A DNA stretch of 64,000 nucleotides from Actinomycetota bacterium (lineage in GTDB: Bacteria > Actinomycetota > Acidimicrobiia > Acidimicrobiales > Palsa-688), in NCBI GenBank assembly GCA_021323695.1, contig JAJPKN010000054.1, forward strand, positions 19,460-83,459. The letters run 5' to 3'. The translations under genes were made by a program, and so were the position numbers. Below are positions 1-7,864 of this stretch, one piece after another (the first letter of the stretch is position 1; every line of letters starts with the position of its first letter). A model generated the notes under the pieces. It was given only the letters and a program-made list of their open reading frames with translations. It was not told where the DNA came from and did not search any database.

Positions 1-125
1 GCCTCTATGCCCACAACGAGCACAATGACGCCAAAGTGGGCGACCGGGTGCGCCTGGTCGAAACTCGGCCGCTGTCCAAGTTGAAGAGGTGGCGGGTGGC
101 AGCTGTCTTGGAGCGGGCGAGGTAA
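1..125 (+). CDS. rpsQ: 30S ribosomal protein S17, C-terminal part (5' end outside window)
   Basis: The last 40 codons of an open frame run in from the left edge and end at a TAA at 123-125. The residues [20 protein letters not shown] are typical of the C-terminal OB-fold strand and tail of S17, which binds 16S rRNA in the small subunit. It lies 6 bp upstream of rplN, the usual rpsQ-rplN order of the spc operon. The start and first half are outside the window. Confidence 0.93.
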   Translation, partial: LYAHNEHNDAKVGDRVRLVETRPLSKLKRWRVAAVLERAR

Positions 126-131
126 AGGCCC

Positions 132-500
132 ATGATCCAGCAAGAAAGCCGGCTCCGCATCGCCGACAACTCCGGTGCCCGGGAGGTCCTGTGCATCAAG
201 GTGCTGGGGGGCTCGAAGCGTCGTTATGCCACCATCGGCGATGTGTTCGTGGCCACGGTCAAAGACGCCATACCTGGGGCCAACGTCAAAAAGGGCGACG
301 TGGTGAAGTGCGTGGTGGTGCGGACCAAGAAGGAAAAGCGCCGGCCAGACGGCAGTTACATCCGCTTCGATGAGAACGCGGCGGTGCTGATCAACGACCA
401 GATGCAACCACGGGGCACGCGCATATTCGGCCCTGTGGGCCGGGAGCTCAGGGACAAACGGTTCATGCGTATCATCTCGCTCGCCCCGGAGGTGCTGTAG
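132..500 (+). CDS. rplN: 50S ribosomal protein L14
   Basis: A 122-residue protein of standard L14 length. It opens with [19 protein letters not shown], the L14 signature, and carries the basic [14 protein letters not shown] loop and the [10 protein letters not shown] segment seen across the family. L14 sits at the subunit interface of the 50S particle and contacts 16S rRNA. The ATG follows the rpsQ stop by 6 bp, and rplX starts 3 bp after its own stop, so it is internal to the operon. Confidence 0.98.
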   Translation: MIQQESRLRIADNSGAREVLCIKVLGGSKRRYATIGDVFVATVKDAIPGANVKKGDVVKCVVVRTKKEKRRPDGSYIRFDENAAVLINDQMQPRGTRIFGPVGRELRDKRFMRIISLAPEVL

Positions 501-503
501 GCG

Positions 504-815
504 ATGAACAAGATCCGCAAGGGTGACCACGTGATCGTCCTGTCCGGCAAGGACAAGGGCCGCCGAGGCGAGGTGGTGCGGGCCTTCCCCCGTCAGGGCC
601 GGGTCATCGTCGAGGGCGTGAACCGCGTCAAGCGCCACCAGCGCACCACGCAGATCCGCAAGCGGGCGGGGATAATCGAAAAGGACTTGCCGGTGCCCGC
701 GTCTGTGGTCGCGCTGTTGTGCCCCAAGGAGCACACGCCGACCCGGGCCCGCTTCGTGGTCGGTGAGGACGGCACCAAGCGCCGGGTCTGTGCCCGCTGC
801 CAGGAGGCCTTGTGA
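504..815 (+). CDS. rplX: 50S ribosomal protein L24
   Basis: A 103-residue protein with the N-terminal KOW motif ([21 protein letters not shown]) expected of L24, an assembly-initiating 23S rRNA-binding protein. The C-terminal part includes a CARC pair, as in other actinobacterial L24 sequences. Its TGA at 813-815 shares a base with the ATG of rplE, which suggests translational coupling. Confidence 0.97.
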   Translation: MNKIRKGDHVIVLSGKDKGRRGEVVRAFPRQGRVIVEGVNRVKRHQRTTQIRKRAGIIEKDLPVPASVVALLCPKEHTPTRARFVVGEDGTKRRVCARCQEAL

Positions 816-1540
816 TGGCCGGGGCAGGCAAAGGAGCGAAGGCGGGTGGCAAGGCCGGGGCCAAGGGCAAGGCCGCGCCGGCGAGGAAGCCGGCTGCACC
901 GAGGGCTCCGGTCCCGGCCAAAGCAGCTCCTGGGCGGGCTGTGGCCGCGGTCAAGCCGGTCGCTGGCCGGCCCGCGCCGGCTGGGACCGTGCCCCGGTTG
1001 CGTGCCCGCTACAACCAGGAGGTGCGTGCTGGCTTGCAGCGTGAGCTGGGGCTCAGCAACGTGATGCTGGTCCCCAGGATGGAAAAGATCGTCTTGAACA
1101 TGGGCGTGGGGCGGGCGACCCAACAGCCGTCCCTGCTCGAGGGGGCGGTCCGGGACCTCACGGTCATAAGCGGCCAAAAGCCGGTCGTGACCAAGGCCAA
1201 GCATTCCATCGCCGGCTTCAAGCTGCGCCAGGGCAATGCCATTGGGGCCAAGGTGACGCTGCGAGGTGACCGCATGTGGGAGTTCTTCGACCGGCTCATC
1301 TCCCTCGCCATCCCGAGGGTGCGTGACTTCCGTGGGCTGTCGTTGCGGGGTTTTGACGGCCGGGGCAACTACTCGTTCGGCGTGAACGAACAGCTGATCT
1401 TCCCTGAGGTCGACTACGACAAGGTCGATGCACCCAGGGGGATGGACATAACCATCGTCACGACCGCCAGGACTGACGCGGAGGGCCGTGCGCTCTTGGA
1501 AGCTTTCGGGTTCCCGTTCCGCAGGGAGGGCGCGGCATGA
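815..1540 (+). CDS. rplE: 50S ribosomal protein L5 with long basic N-terminal extension
   Basis: Residues from about 60 onward ([10 protein letters not shown], then [18 protein letters not shown] and [14 protein letters not shown]) are an ordinary L5, the 5S rRNA-binding protein of the central protuberance. Before that lies an unusual extension of about 58 residues made almost entirely of Ala, Lys, Gly, Pro and Arg, so the protein is 241 residues against about 180-190 normally. The extension is supported as coding: AGGAGG at 802-807 is 7 nt from ATG 815, which overlaps the rplX stop as TGATG. The only start near the conserved core, GTG 989, has no Shine-Dalgarno. GTG 812 is a less likely alternative. 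Confidence 0.95.
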   Translation: MAGAGKGAKAGGKAGAKGKAAPARKPAAPRAPVPAKAAPGRAVAAVKPVAGRPAPAGTVPRLRARYNQEVRAGLQRELGLSNVMLVPRMEKIVLNMGVGRATQQPSLLEGAVRDLTVISGQKPVVTKAKHSIAGFKLRQGNAIGAKVTLRGDRMWEFFDRLISLAIPRVRDFRGLSLRGFDGRGNYSFGVNEQLIFPEVDYDKVDAPRGMDITIVTTARTDAEGRALLEAFGFPFRREGAA

Positions 1541-1574
1541 GCTGGTTGGCCCCGCCCAGGGAGGTGAGCTAGTC

Positions 1575-1760
1575 ATGGCCAAAAAGGCGCTCATGATCAA
1601 GGCACAGCGCAAGCCGAAGTACAAGGTGCGGGGGTACACCCGTTGCCGGCGCTGCGGGCGGCCGCACTCGGTGATGCGCCGGTTCGGGCTGTGCCGCATC
1701 TGCCTGCGGGAGCTGGTCCACGCCGGCGAGGTCCCCGGCGTCACCAAGGCAAGCTGGTAG
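1575..1760 (+). CDS. rpsN: 30S ribosomal protein S14, zinc-binding type Z
   Basis: A 61-residue S14 of the short, zinc-ribbon (C+) type. Two CxxC pairs are visible (CRRC near residue 24 and CRIC near residue 40), and it ends in PGVTKASW as this class does. It binds the 3' major domain of 16S rRNA. The reading frame is open further upstream into rplE, but ATG 1575 gives the family length and the standard MAKKAL start. rpsH follows 13 bp downstream. Confidence 0.97.
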   Translation: MAKKALMIKAQRKPKYKVRGYTRCRRCGRPHSVMRRFGLCRICLRELVHAGEVPGVTKASW

Positions 1761-1773
1761 GAGGTACCAGCAG

Positions 1774-2178
1774 ATGACAATGACCGACCCTATTGCCGAC
1801 ATGCTGACCCGGTTGCGCAACGCCAACGTCGCCCACCGCGAGACGGTGCGGATGCCCTCGTCCAAGCTGAAGGAGGCGCTGGCCGCCATCTTGCTGCGCG
1901 AAGGCTACATAGCCAGCTTCAAGGTGGTCGAGCAAGAACGCCGTCCCGGGCGGGTCTTGGAGGTGGGGATGAAGTACGCCGCTGACCGGTCGCGGACCAT
2001 CTCCGGCTTACGGCGCGTCTCCAAACCGGGCTTGCGTGTCTACACTGGGGCCGACAAGCTGCCTCGGGTCTTCGGCGGCCTCGGCGTCGCGGTGCTGTCT
2101 ACCAGCCAGGGCCTCATGACGGACCGGGAGGCAAGGAGACGCCGGGTAGGCGGCGAAGTCCTTTGTTACGTGTGGTGA
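1774..2178 (+). CDS. rpsH: 30S ribosomal protein S8
   Basis: A 134-residue S8, a primary 16S rRNA-binding protein. [14 protein letters not shown] at the N-terminus and the C-terminal [20 protein letters not shown] block are the family signatures. AGGAGG at 1759-1764, partly inside the rpsN stop, is about 9 nt from ATG 1774. A second in-frame ATG at 1780 is too far from it and is less likely. Confidence 0.97.
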   Translation: MTMTDPIADMLTRLRNANVAHRETVRMPSSKLKEALAAILLREGYIASFKVVEQERRPGRVLEVGMKYAADRSRTISGLRRVSKPGLRVYTGADKLPRVFGGLGVAVLSTSQGLMTDREARRRRVGGEVLCYVW

Positions 2179-2194
2179 GCGTGAGGAGCCCTGG

Positions 2195-2734
2195 ATGTCG
2201 CGTATAGGCCGGACGCCTGTGCCCGTCCCCGACGGGGTCAAGGTCGAGCTGGACGGGCGCCGCTTGACGGTGAGCGGGCCGCGGGGGTCGCTGCACCACG
2301 ACCTGGCCGGGGAGATCACGGTCCGCCAGGAAGGCCAGGCCTTGGTGGTGGAGCGACCGGACGACGAGCGGCGCAGCCGGTCCCTGCACGGCCTCACCCG
2401 CACCCTCGTGAGCAACATGGTGGTGGGCGTGACGTCGGGCTTCAGCAAGGAGCTGGAGATCGTGGGCGTGGGCTACCGGGCGGTGCCCAAAGGCCCGGGG
2501 ACCGTGGAACTGGCTCTCGGGTTCTCCCACCCCGTGGTGGTCGAGGCTCCCGAGGGGGTCACCTTCGAGGTGCCGGCACCCACGAGGGTGACGGTGCGGG
2601 GCAGCGACAAGCAGCTCGTTGGCGAGGTGGCAGCCAAGATCCGCAAGATCAGGAAGCCGGAGCCCTACAAGGGCAAAGGAGTGCGCTACGCCGGTGAGGC
2701 CGTGCGCCGCAAGGCCGGGAAGGCTGCCAAGTGA
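2195..2734 (+). CDS. rplF: 50S ribosomal protein L6
   Basis: A 179-residue L6 with two repeated domains. The N-terminus [18 protein letters not shown] and the C-terminal [13 protein letters not shown] motif, which contacts 23S rRNA near the sarcin-ricin loop, are both present. A GAGGAG Shine-Dalgarno at 2183-2188 precedes ATG 2195. It sits between rpsH and rplR as expected. Confidence 0.98.
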   Translation: MSRIGRTPVPVPDGVKVELDGRRLTVSGPRGSLHHDLAGEITVRQEGQALVVERPDDERRSRSLHGLTRTLVSNMVVGVTSGFSKELEIVGVGYRAVPKGPGTVELALGFSHPVVVEAPEGVTFEVPAPTRVTVRGSDKQLVGEVAAKIRKIRKPEPYKGKGVRYAGEAVRRKAGKAAK

Positions 2735-2762
2735 GCTGGTTGGCCGGACGAGCGAGGGGCTC

Positions 2763-3128
2763 ATGAGCAGGGTGAAGGACAAAAGGACGGCGCGCCAGCG
2801 CCGGCACTTCCGGGTGCGCAAGAAGGTGCAGGGCACGCCCGAAAGGCCGCGTCTGGCCGTGTTCCGCTCCAACCGCCACATAAGTGCTCAGGTGATCGAC
2901 GACACCGCCGGCCGCACCCTGGCCGCTGCCTCCTCGTTGGAGGCTGCGGTGCGCGCCGCCGGCCGGACTGGCAACCGGGACGCTTCAGGCGCCGTGGGCA
3001 AGCTGGTGGCAGAGCGTGCCCTGGCCGCCGGCGTCACCAAAGTCGCTTTCGACCGGGGCGGCTTCCTCTACCACGGGCGGGTGGCCGCCCTGGCGGAAGC
3101 AGCCCGCCAAGCTGGACTGGAGTTCTGA
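2763..3128 (+). CDS. rplR: 50S ribosomal protein L18
   Basis: A 121-residue L18, which binds 5S rRNA with L5. The sequence shows [20 protein letters not shown] and the C-terminal [20 protein letters not shown] motifs. The frame extends upstream through rplF, but ATG 2763 gives the usual length and a lysine- and arginine-rich N-terminal tail ([18 protein letters not shown]). It is followed by an unusually long spacer of 102 bp before rpsE. Confidence 0.97.
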   Translation: MSRVKDKRTARQRRHFRVRKKVQGTPERPRLAVFRSNRHISAQVIDDTAGRTLAAASSLEAAVRAAGRTGNRDASGAVGKLVAERALAAGVTKVAFDRGGFLYHGRVAALAEAARQAGLEF

Positions 3129-3129
3129 C

Positions 3130-3231
3130 ATGCAGCGACTGGCAACTTACGCCCGGTTGCCCCTGGTGGCCGAGGACGGGCCGGGGCTTGGCCGTTGGTG
3201 GCTGGGCCGCGGTCCTGGGAGGTGGCAGTGA
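3130..3231 (+). CDS. possible 33-codon ORF filling the rplR-rpsE spacer
   Basis: The spacer between rplR and rpsE is about 100 bp, long for this operon. It is open from an ATG one base after the rplR stop to a TGA at 3229-3231, which overlaps the rpsE ATG as TGATG. The predicted peptide is rich in Trp, Gly and Arg and resembles no family I know. It may simply be spacer sequence that helps couple translation; there is no visible Shine-Dalgarno of its own. Confidence 0.2.
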   Translation: MQRLATYARLPLVAEDGPGLGRWWLGRGPGRWQ

Positions 3232-3782
3232 TGACAGACCAGCAGCAGTACCAGGACCGCACCATCAAGGTCAACCGGGTGGCAAAGGTCGTGAAGGGGG
3301 GGCGGCGTTTCAGCTTCGCTGCGCTCATGGTCATCGGCGACGGGGCGGGCACCGTCGGGCTGGGTTACGGCAAGGCCAAAGAAGCTGGGCTGGCTGTGCA
3401 AAAAGGCATCGAGGAGGCCAAGAAGAACCTCTTCACGGTGCCTTTGGCCGGCGGCACCATCACCCACCCCGTGCTCGGGGAAGCAGGCGCCGGGCGCGTG
3501 CTGCTCCGCCCGGCAGCCCCCGGCACCGGTGTCATAGCCGGTGGGGCGGCCCGGCCGATCCTGGAGATGGCCGGCGTGCATGACGTCGTCGCCAAGTCGC
3601 TGGGTTCCTCCAACAGCATCAATGTCGCCCAGGCGACGATCGCCGGCCTTCGGGCGCTCATGCGCCCCGACCAGGTGGCCCACCGGAGGGGCCTGTCGCC
3701 TGAGGAAGTGACGCCGGGCGGGGTACTGCGCGCCTACCGGGGCTCTCAGGGCGGGGCGCATGTGCCCAAGGAGGTGGCGTGA
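3231..3782 (+). CDS. rpsE: 30S ribosomal protein S5
   Basis: A 183-residue S5, a 16S rRNA-binding protein that supports decoding fidelity. The double-stranded-RNA-binding-like N-terminal domain ([20 protein letters not shown]) and the [10 protein letters not shown] and [12 protein letters not shown] motifs are visible. The open frame begins at TTG 3195, but ATG 3231 follows a GGGAGGTGG Shine-Dalgarno and is preferred; GTG 3228 is possible. The TGA overlaps the rpmD start. Confidence 0.97.
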   Translation: MTDQQQYQDRTIKVNRVAKVVKGGRRFSFAALMVIGDGAGTVGLGYGKAKEAGLAVQKGIEEAKKNLFTVPLAGGTITHPVLGEAGAGRVLLRPAAPGTGVIAGGAARPILEMAGVHDVVAKSLGSSNSINVAQATIAGLRALMRPDQVAHRRGLSPEEVTPGGVLRAYRGSQGGAHVPKEVA

Positions 3783-4015
3783 TGGCAGCACAGGGCCAAC
3801 CGGCCCCTAGGCCGGCTCCTCATGAAGGGGGCGCCCGGCTCCTGGTCCGCCAGTACCGCTCTGGTATCGGGGCCAAGCCCAAGCACCGGGGTACGCTGCG
3901 TGCTCTGGGCCTCGGGCGCACCGGCCAGAGCGCGTCCCTGCCCGACCGCCCCGAGATCCGGGGCATGCTGGCCCGTGTGCCCCACCTGGTCGAGATCGTA
4001 AAGGACTTGCCATGA
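3782..4015 (+). CDS. rpmD: 50S ribosomal protein L30 with short N-terminal extension
   Basis: The L30 core is clear: VRQYRSGIGAKPKHRGTLRALGLGR, then a C-terminal RGMLARVPHLVEIV. About 18 proline- and alanine-rich residues precede it, making the protein 77 residues against about 60 normally. The ATG at 3782 overlaps the rpsE stop (TGATG). The stop overlaps the rplO start (ATGA), so S5, L30 and L15 look translationally coupled. Confidence 0.95.
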   Translation: MAAQGQPAPRPAPHEGGARLLVRQYRSGIGAKPKHRGTLRALGLGRTGQSASLPDRPEIRGMLARVPHLVEIVKDLP

Positions 4016-4500
4016 AGCTGCACGACTTGCACCCAGCGCCCGGCTCGAGGCGGTCACGCCGGCGCGTTGGCCGAGGCATCGCCGGCAAGGGTGGCAAGAC
4101 GGCTGGGCGCGGTACCAAGGGGGCAGGGGCCCGGGACAACCCCAAGCCGGGGTTCGAGGGCGGCCAGCTCCCCCTGACCCAGCGGGTGCCCAAGTTGAAG
4201 GGCTTCAAGAACCCCTTCCGGGTGGAGTACGCCGTGGTCAACCTGGGCACCTTGGAGCGCTGCCAAGGGCCCGTGGTCACGCCCGAGACGCTCCGGGATG
4301 CCGGGCTGGTGCGCAAGAGGGGGCTCGTCAAGGTGCTTGGCCGGGGTGAGCTGAGCCGCAAGCTCACGGTCTCCGCCCACGCCTTTTCGGCGTCCGCCCT
4401 GGCTGCCATCCAGGCCGCAGGAGGCACCGCGAACGTCCTGGCCCCCCCGTTCGGCCACGGCCGCCCCCCGGCCCGAGGCAACGCCCTCACCAACCGGTGA
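4012..4500 (+). CDS. rplO: 50S ribosomal protein L15
   Basis: A 162-residue L15, a late-assembling 23S rRNA-binding protein. The glycine- and arginine-rich N-terminal arm (RRVGRGIAGKGGKTAGRGTK) and the PKLKGFKNPFR motif identify it. The ATG overlaps the rpmD stop by four bases. An 88-bp GC-rich spacer separates it from secY. Confidence 0.97.
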   Translation: MKLHDLHPAPGSRRSRRRVGRGIAGKGGKTAGRGTKGAGARDNPKPGFEGGQLPLTQRVPKLKGFKNPFRVEYAVVNLGTLERCQGPVVTPETLRDAGLVRKRGLVKVLGRGELSRKLTVSAHAFSASALAAIQAAGGTANVLAPPFGHGRPPARGNALTNR

Positions 4501-4589
4501 TGGCCGGCTCCCCCCTCCGGAGGCGCCCGGGCCGCCGGGAAGGCCCCGAGCGCGCGCTGTAAGTTGGAGAGCTAGCCAGAGGTCAACCC

Positions 4590-5918
4590 ATGTCCATGCC
4601 CACCAGCCTCCGCAACCTGAAGGCCGCGTTCTTGATCAGCGACCTTCGCGGCAAGATCCTCTTCACCCTGTTCATCATCGCCGTGTACCGGCTGGGGGCC
4701 AACATCATCTGCCCCGGCATCGACTTCAACGCGGTGCAGTCGCTCGAAGCGGCAGCTAGCCACGGCGGGGTGATCTCGTACCTCAACTTGTTCTCCGGTG
4801 GTGCCCTGACCAAGATGGCCGTGTTCGGGCTGGGGATCATGCCCTACATCACGGCCTCGATCATCATCCAGCTGCTGATGGTGGTGATCCCCAAGTTCGA
4901 GCAATGGCGGGACGAGGGCCCCTCCGGCCAGCGCAAGCTCACCCAGGTCACCCGGTACATGACGATCGCTCTGGCGATCATGCAGTCGACCGGCCTGGCT
5001 TATGCCTTCCACAACGGCGGCGGCGGCCTGTTGGGCACCACGGTGCCGCTCAACGTCGACCTGATCCCCAAGTTCACCGTCCCGCGGGTCCTGTTGATCG
5101 TGCTGACCATGACCGCCGGCACGGTGGTGGTCATGTGGCTGGCCGAACTGATCACCCAGCGCGGTGTCGGCCAGGGCATGTCAGTGCTGATCTTCACCAA
5201 CGTCATCGCCGGGCTCCCCACCCAGGGCGACCAGCTGTTGAAGTCGGCCGGTGCGCCTAAGTTCGCCTTCTTGGTCGCGCTGTCGCTCGTCTTCTTGGTG
5301 GCGATCGTGTTCATCGAGCAGTGCCAGCGGCGCATCCCGGTGACCTTCGCCAAGCGGGTGGTGGGGCGCAGGATGTACGGCGGCCAGAGCACCTACATAC
5401 CGATGAAGCTCAACACCGGCGGCGTGGTGCCCATCATCTTCGCCGCGTCAGTGCTGTACTTCCCCATCCTCATCTCCAATGTCTTCCCGAGCACCGGCTG
5501 GGGCAAGCAGGTCCAGGACTGGATCAGCGCCAACCTGGCCCAACCGAGCAGCTTCTGGTACATCGCGCTGTACGGCGGGCTCATCTTGGTCTTCGCCTAC
5601 TTCTACGCCGCCATCACCTTCGACCCCCACCAGCAGTCCGAGGTGATCCGCAAGCAGGGCGGCTACATACCGGGCATCCGCCCCGGCCCCCCCACCGAAC
5701 GCCACCTGCAGAACATCCTGACCCGGGTCACGCTGCCCGGAGCGCTGTTCCTGGCCTTGGTCGCACTGCTCCCCTCGATCTTCCTCGGTGTCTGGAACAT
5801 CCAGAACTACCCCTTTGCCGGCACCACCATCCTGATCGCGGTGGGTGTCGCGCTGGAGACCATGAAGCAGGTCGACAGCCAGTTGATGCTGCGCAACTAC
5901 GAAGGGTTCCTGCGCTAG
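4590..5918 (+). CDS. secY: preprotein translocase subunit SecY
   Basis: A 442-residue polytopic membrane protein with the expected ten hydrophobic segments. Recognised blocks are YRLGANIICPGI near residue 35, FSGGALTKMAVFGLGIMPYITASIIIQL around 70-95, and the cytoplasmic loop KRVVGRRMYGGQSTYIPMKLN. SecY forms the channel of the SecYEG translocon in the cytoplasmic membrane. AGAGGT precedes the ATG. The TAG shares its last base with the GTG of adk. Confidence 0.98.
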   Translation: MSMPTSLRNLKAAFLISDLRGKILFTLFIIAVYRLGANIICPGIDFNAVQSLEAAASHGGVISYLNLFSGGALTKMAVFGLGIMPYITASIIIQLLMVVIPKFEQWRDEGPSGQRKLTQVTRYMTIALAIMQSTGLAYAFHNGGGGLLGTTVPLNVDLIPKFTVPRVLLIVLTMTAGTVVVMWLAELITQRGVGQGMSVLIFTNVIAGLPTQGDQLLKSAGAPKFAFLVALSLVFLVAIVFIEQCQRRIPVTFAKRVVGRRMYGGQSTYIPMKLNTGGVVPIIFAASVLYFPILISNVFPSTGWGKQVQDWISANLAQPSSFWYIALYGGLILVFAYFYAAITFDPHQQSEVIRKQGGYIPGIRPGPPTERHLQNILTRVTLPGALFLALVALLPSIFLGVWNIQNYPFAGTTILIAVGVALETMKQVDSQLMLRNYEGFLR

Positions 5919-6595
5919 TGGGCAAAGCGCGGCTGGTCCTGCTGGGCAAGCAGGGCGCGGGGAAGGGCACCCAGGCGGAGCGGCTGTCGCAGCACTACAA
6001 GGTGCCCCACATATCGACCGGGGACGCCTTCCGGGCGGCCGCCCGCTCGGGGTCGGAGCTGGGCGCCAAAGCCCAGGCGTACATGCAAGCGGGGGAGCTG
6101 GTGCCCGACAACTTGGTGGTCGGGATAGTCAAGGAGTACCTGGCCGACGAGGGCGGGGACGGCTTCGTGCTGGACGGCTTCCCCCGCAACGTCCCCCAGG
6201 CCGAGGCGCTACGCGAGATGCTGGGCCCAGAGGGCCTCGACGTCGTGGTCAACCTGGACGTGAGCACCGAGGAAGTGCTCCACCGCCTGGCTGGGCGGCG
6301 GGTCTGCCAGAACTGTGGTGCCACCTACAACATCTACGACAACCCACCCAAGGTCCCCGGCAAGTGCGACATCTGCGGTGGGGTGGTGGCCCAACGGGCC
6401 GACGACACCGAAGAGGCCATCCGGCTGCGCCTGGAGATCTACGAGTCGGCGACCGCCCCTTTGGTCGAGTGGTACGCCAAGCAAGGGCTCCTGGTCACCA
6501 TAGATGCCTCGGGCTCTCCAGACGAGGTGGCCAGCCGGGCCCTTGCTGCCGTAGAAGCGGCTCTCGGCGCTCCGCACGGCCGCCCCGGCCGCTGA
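5918..6595 (+). CDS. adk: adenylate kinase (zinc-LID type)
   Basis: A 225-residue long-form adenylate kinase that interconverts ATP, AMP and ADP. The P-loop GKQGAGKGTQ is at about residues 10-19, the AMP-binding segment is STGDAFRAA, and DGFPRN is conserved. The LID has two CxxC pairs (CQNC and CDIC), predicting bound zinc. GTG 5918 overlaps the secY stop, giving the family start MGKARLVLLG; the longer upstream frame lies inside secY. Unusually, map does not follow. The coding strand switches 35 bp downstream and the ribosomal operon resumes 21 kb later. Confidence 0.97.
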   Translation: MGKARLVLLGKQGAGKGTQAERLSQHYKVPHISTGDAFRAAARSGSELGAKAQAYMQAGELVPDNLVVGIVKEYLADEGGDGFVLDGFPRNVPQAEALREMLGPEGLDVVVNLDVSTEEVLHRLAGRRVCQNCGATYNIYDNPPKVPGKCDICGGVVAQRADDTEEAIRLRLEIYESATAPLVEWYAKQGLLVTIDASGSPDEVASRALAAVEAALGAPHGRPGR

Positions 6596-6630
6596 GCAGG
6601 CCTGGCCCGGGCCCTGCCCGCCCCGGGCAC

Positions 6631-6975
6631 CTAGGCGACCGCCGCCCGCGAGAGGTGCTCGGTGGCCTGGCCCAAGGTGGCCAGCACCGGGACCACCCGA
6701 GGCAGCCCCACCAGCTGCAGGACGCGGTTGACCGAGGGCCGGGGGGAGCACACCACGACCTCCCCGCCCGACTCGCGCAGGCGGCGCACGGCACCGATCA
6801 GCGCGCCCAGCCCGGCGGAGTCTATGAAGGGGACGGCCGACAGCTCGAAGACCACCCGTACTGCACCGGGCAGAGCAGCCACCGCCTCCCGGAAGTCAGC
6901 GGCGGTGTGCTGTTCGAGGTTCCCGACGAGGTGGCACACCAGCCCGGCCGGGACCTGCTCCTGCTCAACGTGCAC
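6631..6975 (-). CDS. STAS-domain anti-sigma factor antagonist
   Basis: A 114-residue single-domain protein of SpoIIAA/RsbV type. The hallmark FIDSAGLGAL lies at about residues 50-59, with Ser53 as the likely phosphorylation site. Such proteins release a sigma factor by binding its anti-sigma kinase when dephosphorylated. The minus-strand GTG start has a strong GGAGGAG Shine-Dalgarno. No RsbW-type kinase is adjacent, and the target is unknown. It is divergent from the response regulator at 7178 across a 200-bp regulatory region, so co-regulation is possible. Confidence 0.88.
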   Translation of the reverse strand: MHVEQEQVPAGLVCHLVGNLEQHTAADFREAVAALPGAVRVVFELSAVPFIDSAGLGALIGAVRRLRESGGEVVVCSPRPSVNRVLQLVGLPRVVPVLATLGQATEHLSRAAVA

Positions 6976-7082
6976 GCTAGCTCCTCCTTTCCCCCCAGGA
7001 CAGGCGCTCGCCCCCAGGCGGGCGCAGCTCGTGGCCTACCTGGGATCTTGGCCCACAGCTATGAGAACAGCCGCGAGGGCGT

Positions 7083-7104
7083 GTAACAGGTTGGTAACAG
7101 TCAC
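7083..7104 (+). promoter_or_regulatory. direct repeat GTAAC-N6-GTAAC (putative OmpR-family regulator site)
   Basis: GTAAC at 7083-7087 and again at 7094-7098, with 6 nt between and an 11-bp period, followed by a related GTCAC at 7100-7104. A repeat spaced at one helical turn is the usual layout of a binding site for OmpR/PhoB-type regulators. It lies about 80 bp upstream of the MtrA-like regulator gene and in the divergent region shared with the STAS gene. Autoregulation is inferred, not shown. Confidence 0.5.
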
Positions 7105-7177
7105 CAAGGGGGTAAGCCCGCCGGCGCCCCGGAGCTGCCATCATTGGTCTTGGTCGGTCGCCCACGGAGGGCTTGCG

Positions 7178-7861
7178 GTGGCTACCCGCCTGTTGCTCAT
7201 CGAAGACGACGAGAACATCAGGGCCTCGCTGGGCATGGTCCTGCGCCAGGAGGGCTACGCCGTGTCCGAGGCAGCCAGCGGCGAAGAGGGCCTGCGCAGT
7301 TTCGCCCAAAGCCCGGTGGACGTCGTCTTGGTGGACATCATGCTGCCTGGCATCGACGGCTTCGAGGTGACCCGCCAGCTCCGGCGGGGCAGCGACGTGC
7401 CTGTGATCTTCGTCTCGGCCCGGGCTGACACCCACGACATAGTGGCGGGCCTGGAGGCAGGGGCGGACGACTACCTGACCAAGCCGGTCATGGCCAAAGA
7501 GCTTTCGGCCCGCATCCGCGCCCTGATGCGCCGCGCCCAAGGCGGCCCCCGGGCCAGCACCGGCCAGCTCTTCGGGGACCTGGAGGTGTACCCCGAAGCC
7601 GGTACCGTGCGGCGGGCCGGGGCAGAGGTCGCCTTGACCCGCACCGAGTTCCGCCTGCTGTGCGAGCTGGCCGCCCGTCCCGGGTGGGTCCTGTCACGGC
7701 CCCAGCTCCTGGACCGGGTCTGGGGTTATGACTATTTCGGGGACACCCGGCTGGTCGACGTGCACATCGGCCGGCTGAGGGCCAAGGTGGAAAAGGACCC
7801 GGCCAACCCCGAACTGATCGTGACGGTGCGGGGGCTTGGTTACAAGCTGCAGCCGCCCTGA
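7178..7861 (+). CDS. OmpR-family response regulator, MtrA-like
   Basis: A 227-residue regulator with a receiver domain (acidic pair Asp10/Asp11, phospho-acceptor Asp53 in VLVDIMLPG, Lys102 in YLTKPV) and a C-terminal winged helix (LTRTEFRLLCELAARPGWVLSR and VDVHIGRLRAKVEKDP). GTG 7178 follows CGGAGG at 7165-7170 by 7 nt; the longer open frame upstream has no such support. It is followed after 3 bp by its sensor kinase and then by a GerMN-type lipoprotein, the order of actinobacterial mtrA-mtrB-lpqB. In those bacteria the module controls envelope and division genes. MtrA identity is inferred from the gene order. Confidence 0.9.
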   Translation: MATRLLLIEDDENIRASLGMVLRQEGYAVSEAASGEEGLRSFAQSPVDVVLVDIMLPGIDGFEVTRQLRRGSDVPVIFVSARADTHDIVAGLEAGADDYLTKPVMAKELSARIRALMRRAQGGPRASTGQLFGDLEVYPEAGTVRRAGAEVALTRTEFRLLCELAARPGWVLSRPQLLDRVWGYDYFGDTRLVDVHIGRLRAKVEKDPANPELIVTVRGLGYKLQPP

Positions 7862-7864
7862 CCC

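Noticed and set aside
593..1780. 395-codon minus-strand frame across rplX-rplE-rpsN
   Set aside because: Opposite strand of conserved ribosomal protein genes; composition typical of a shadow frame.
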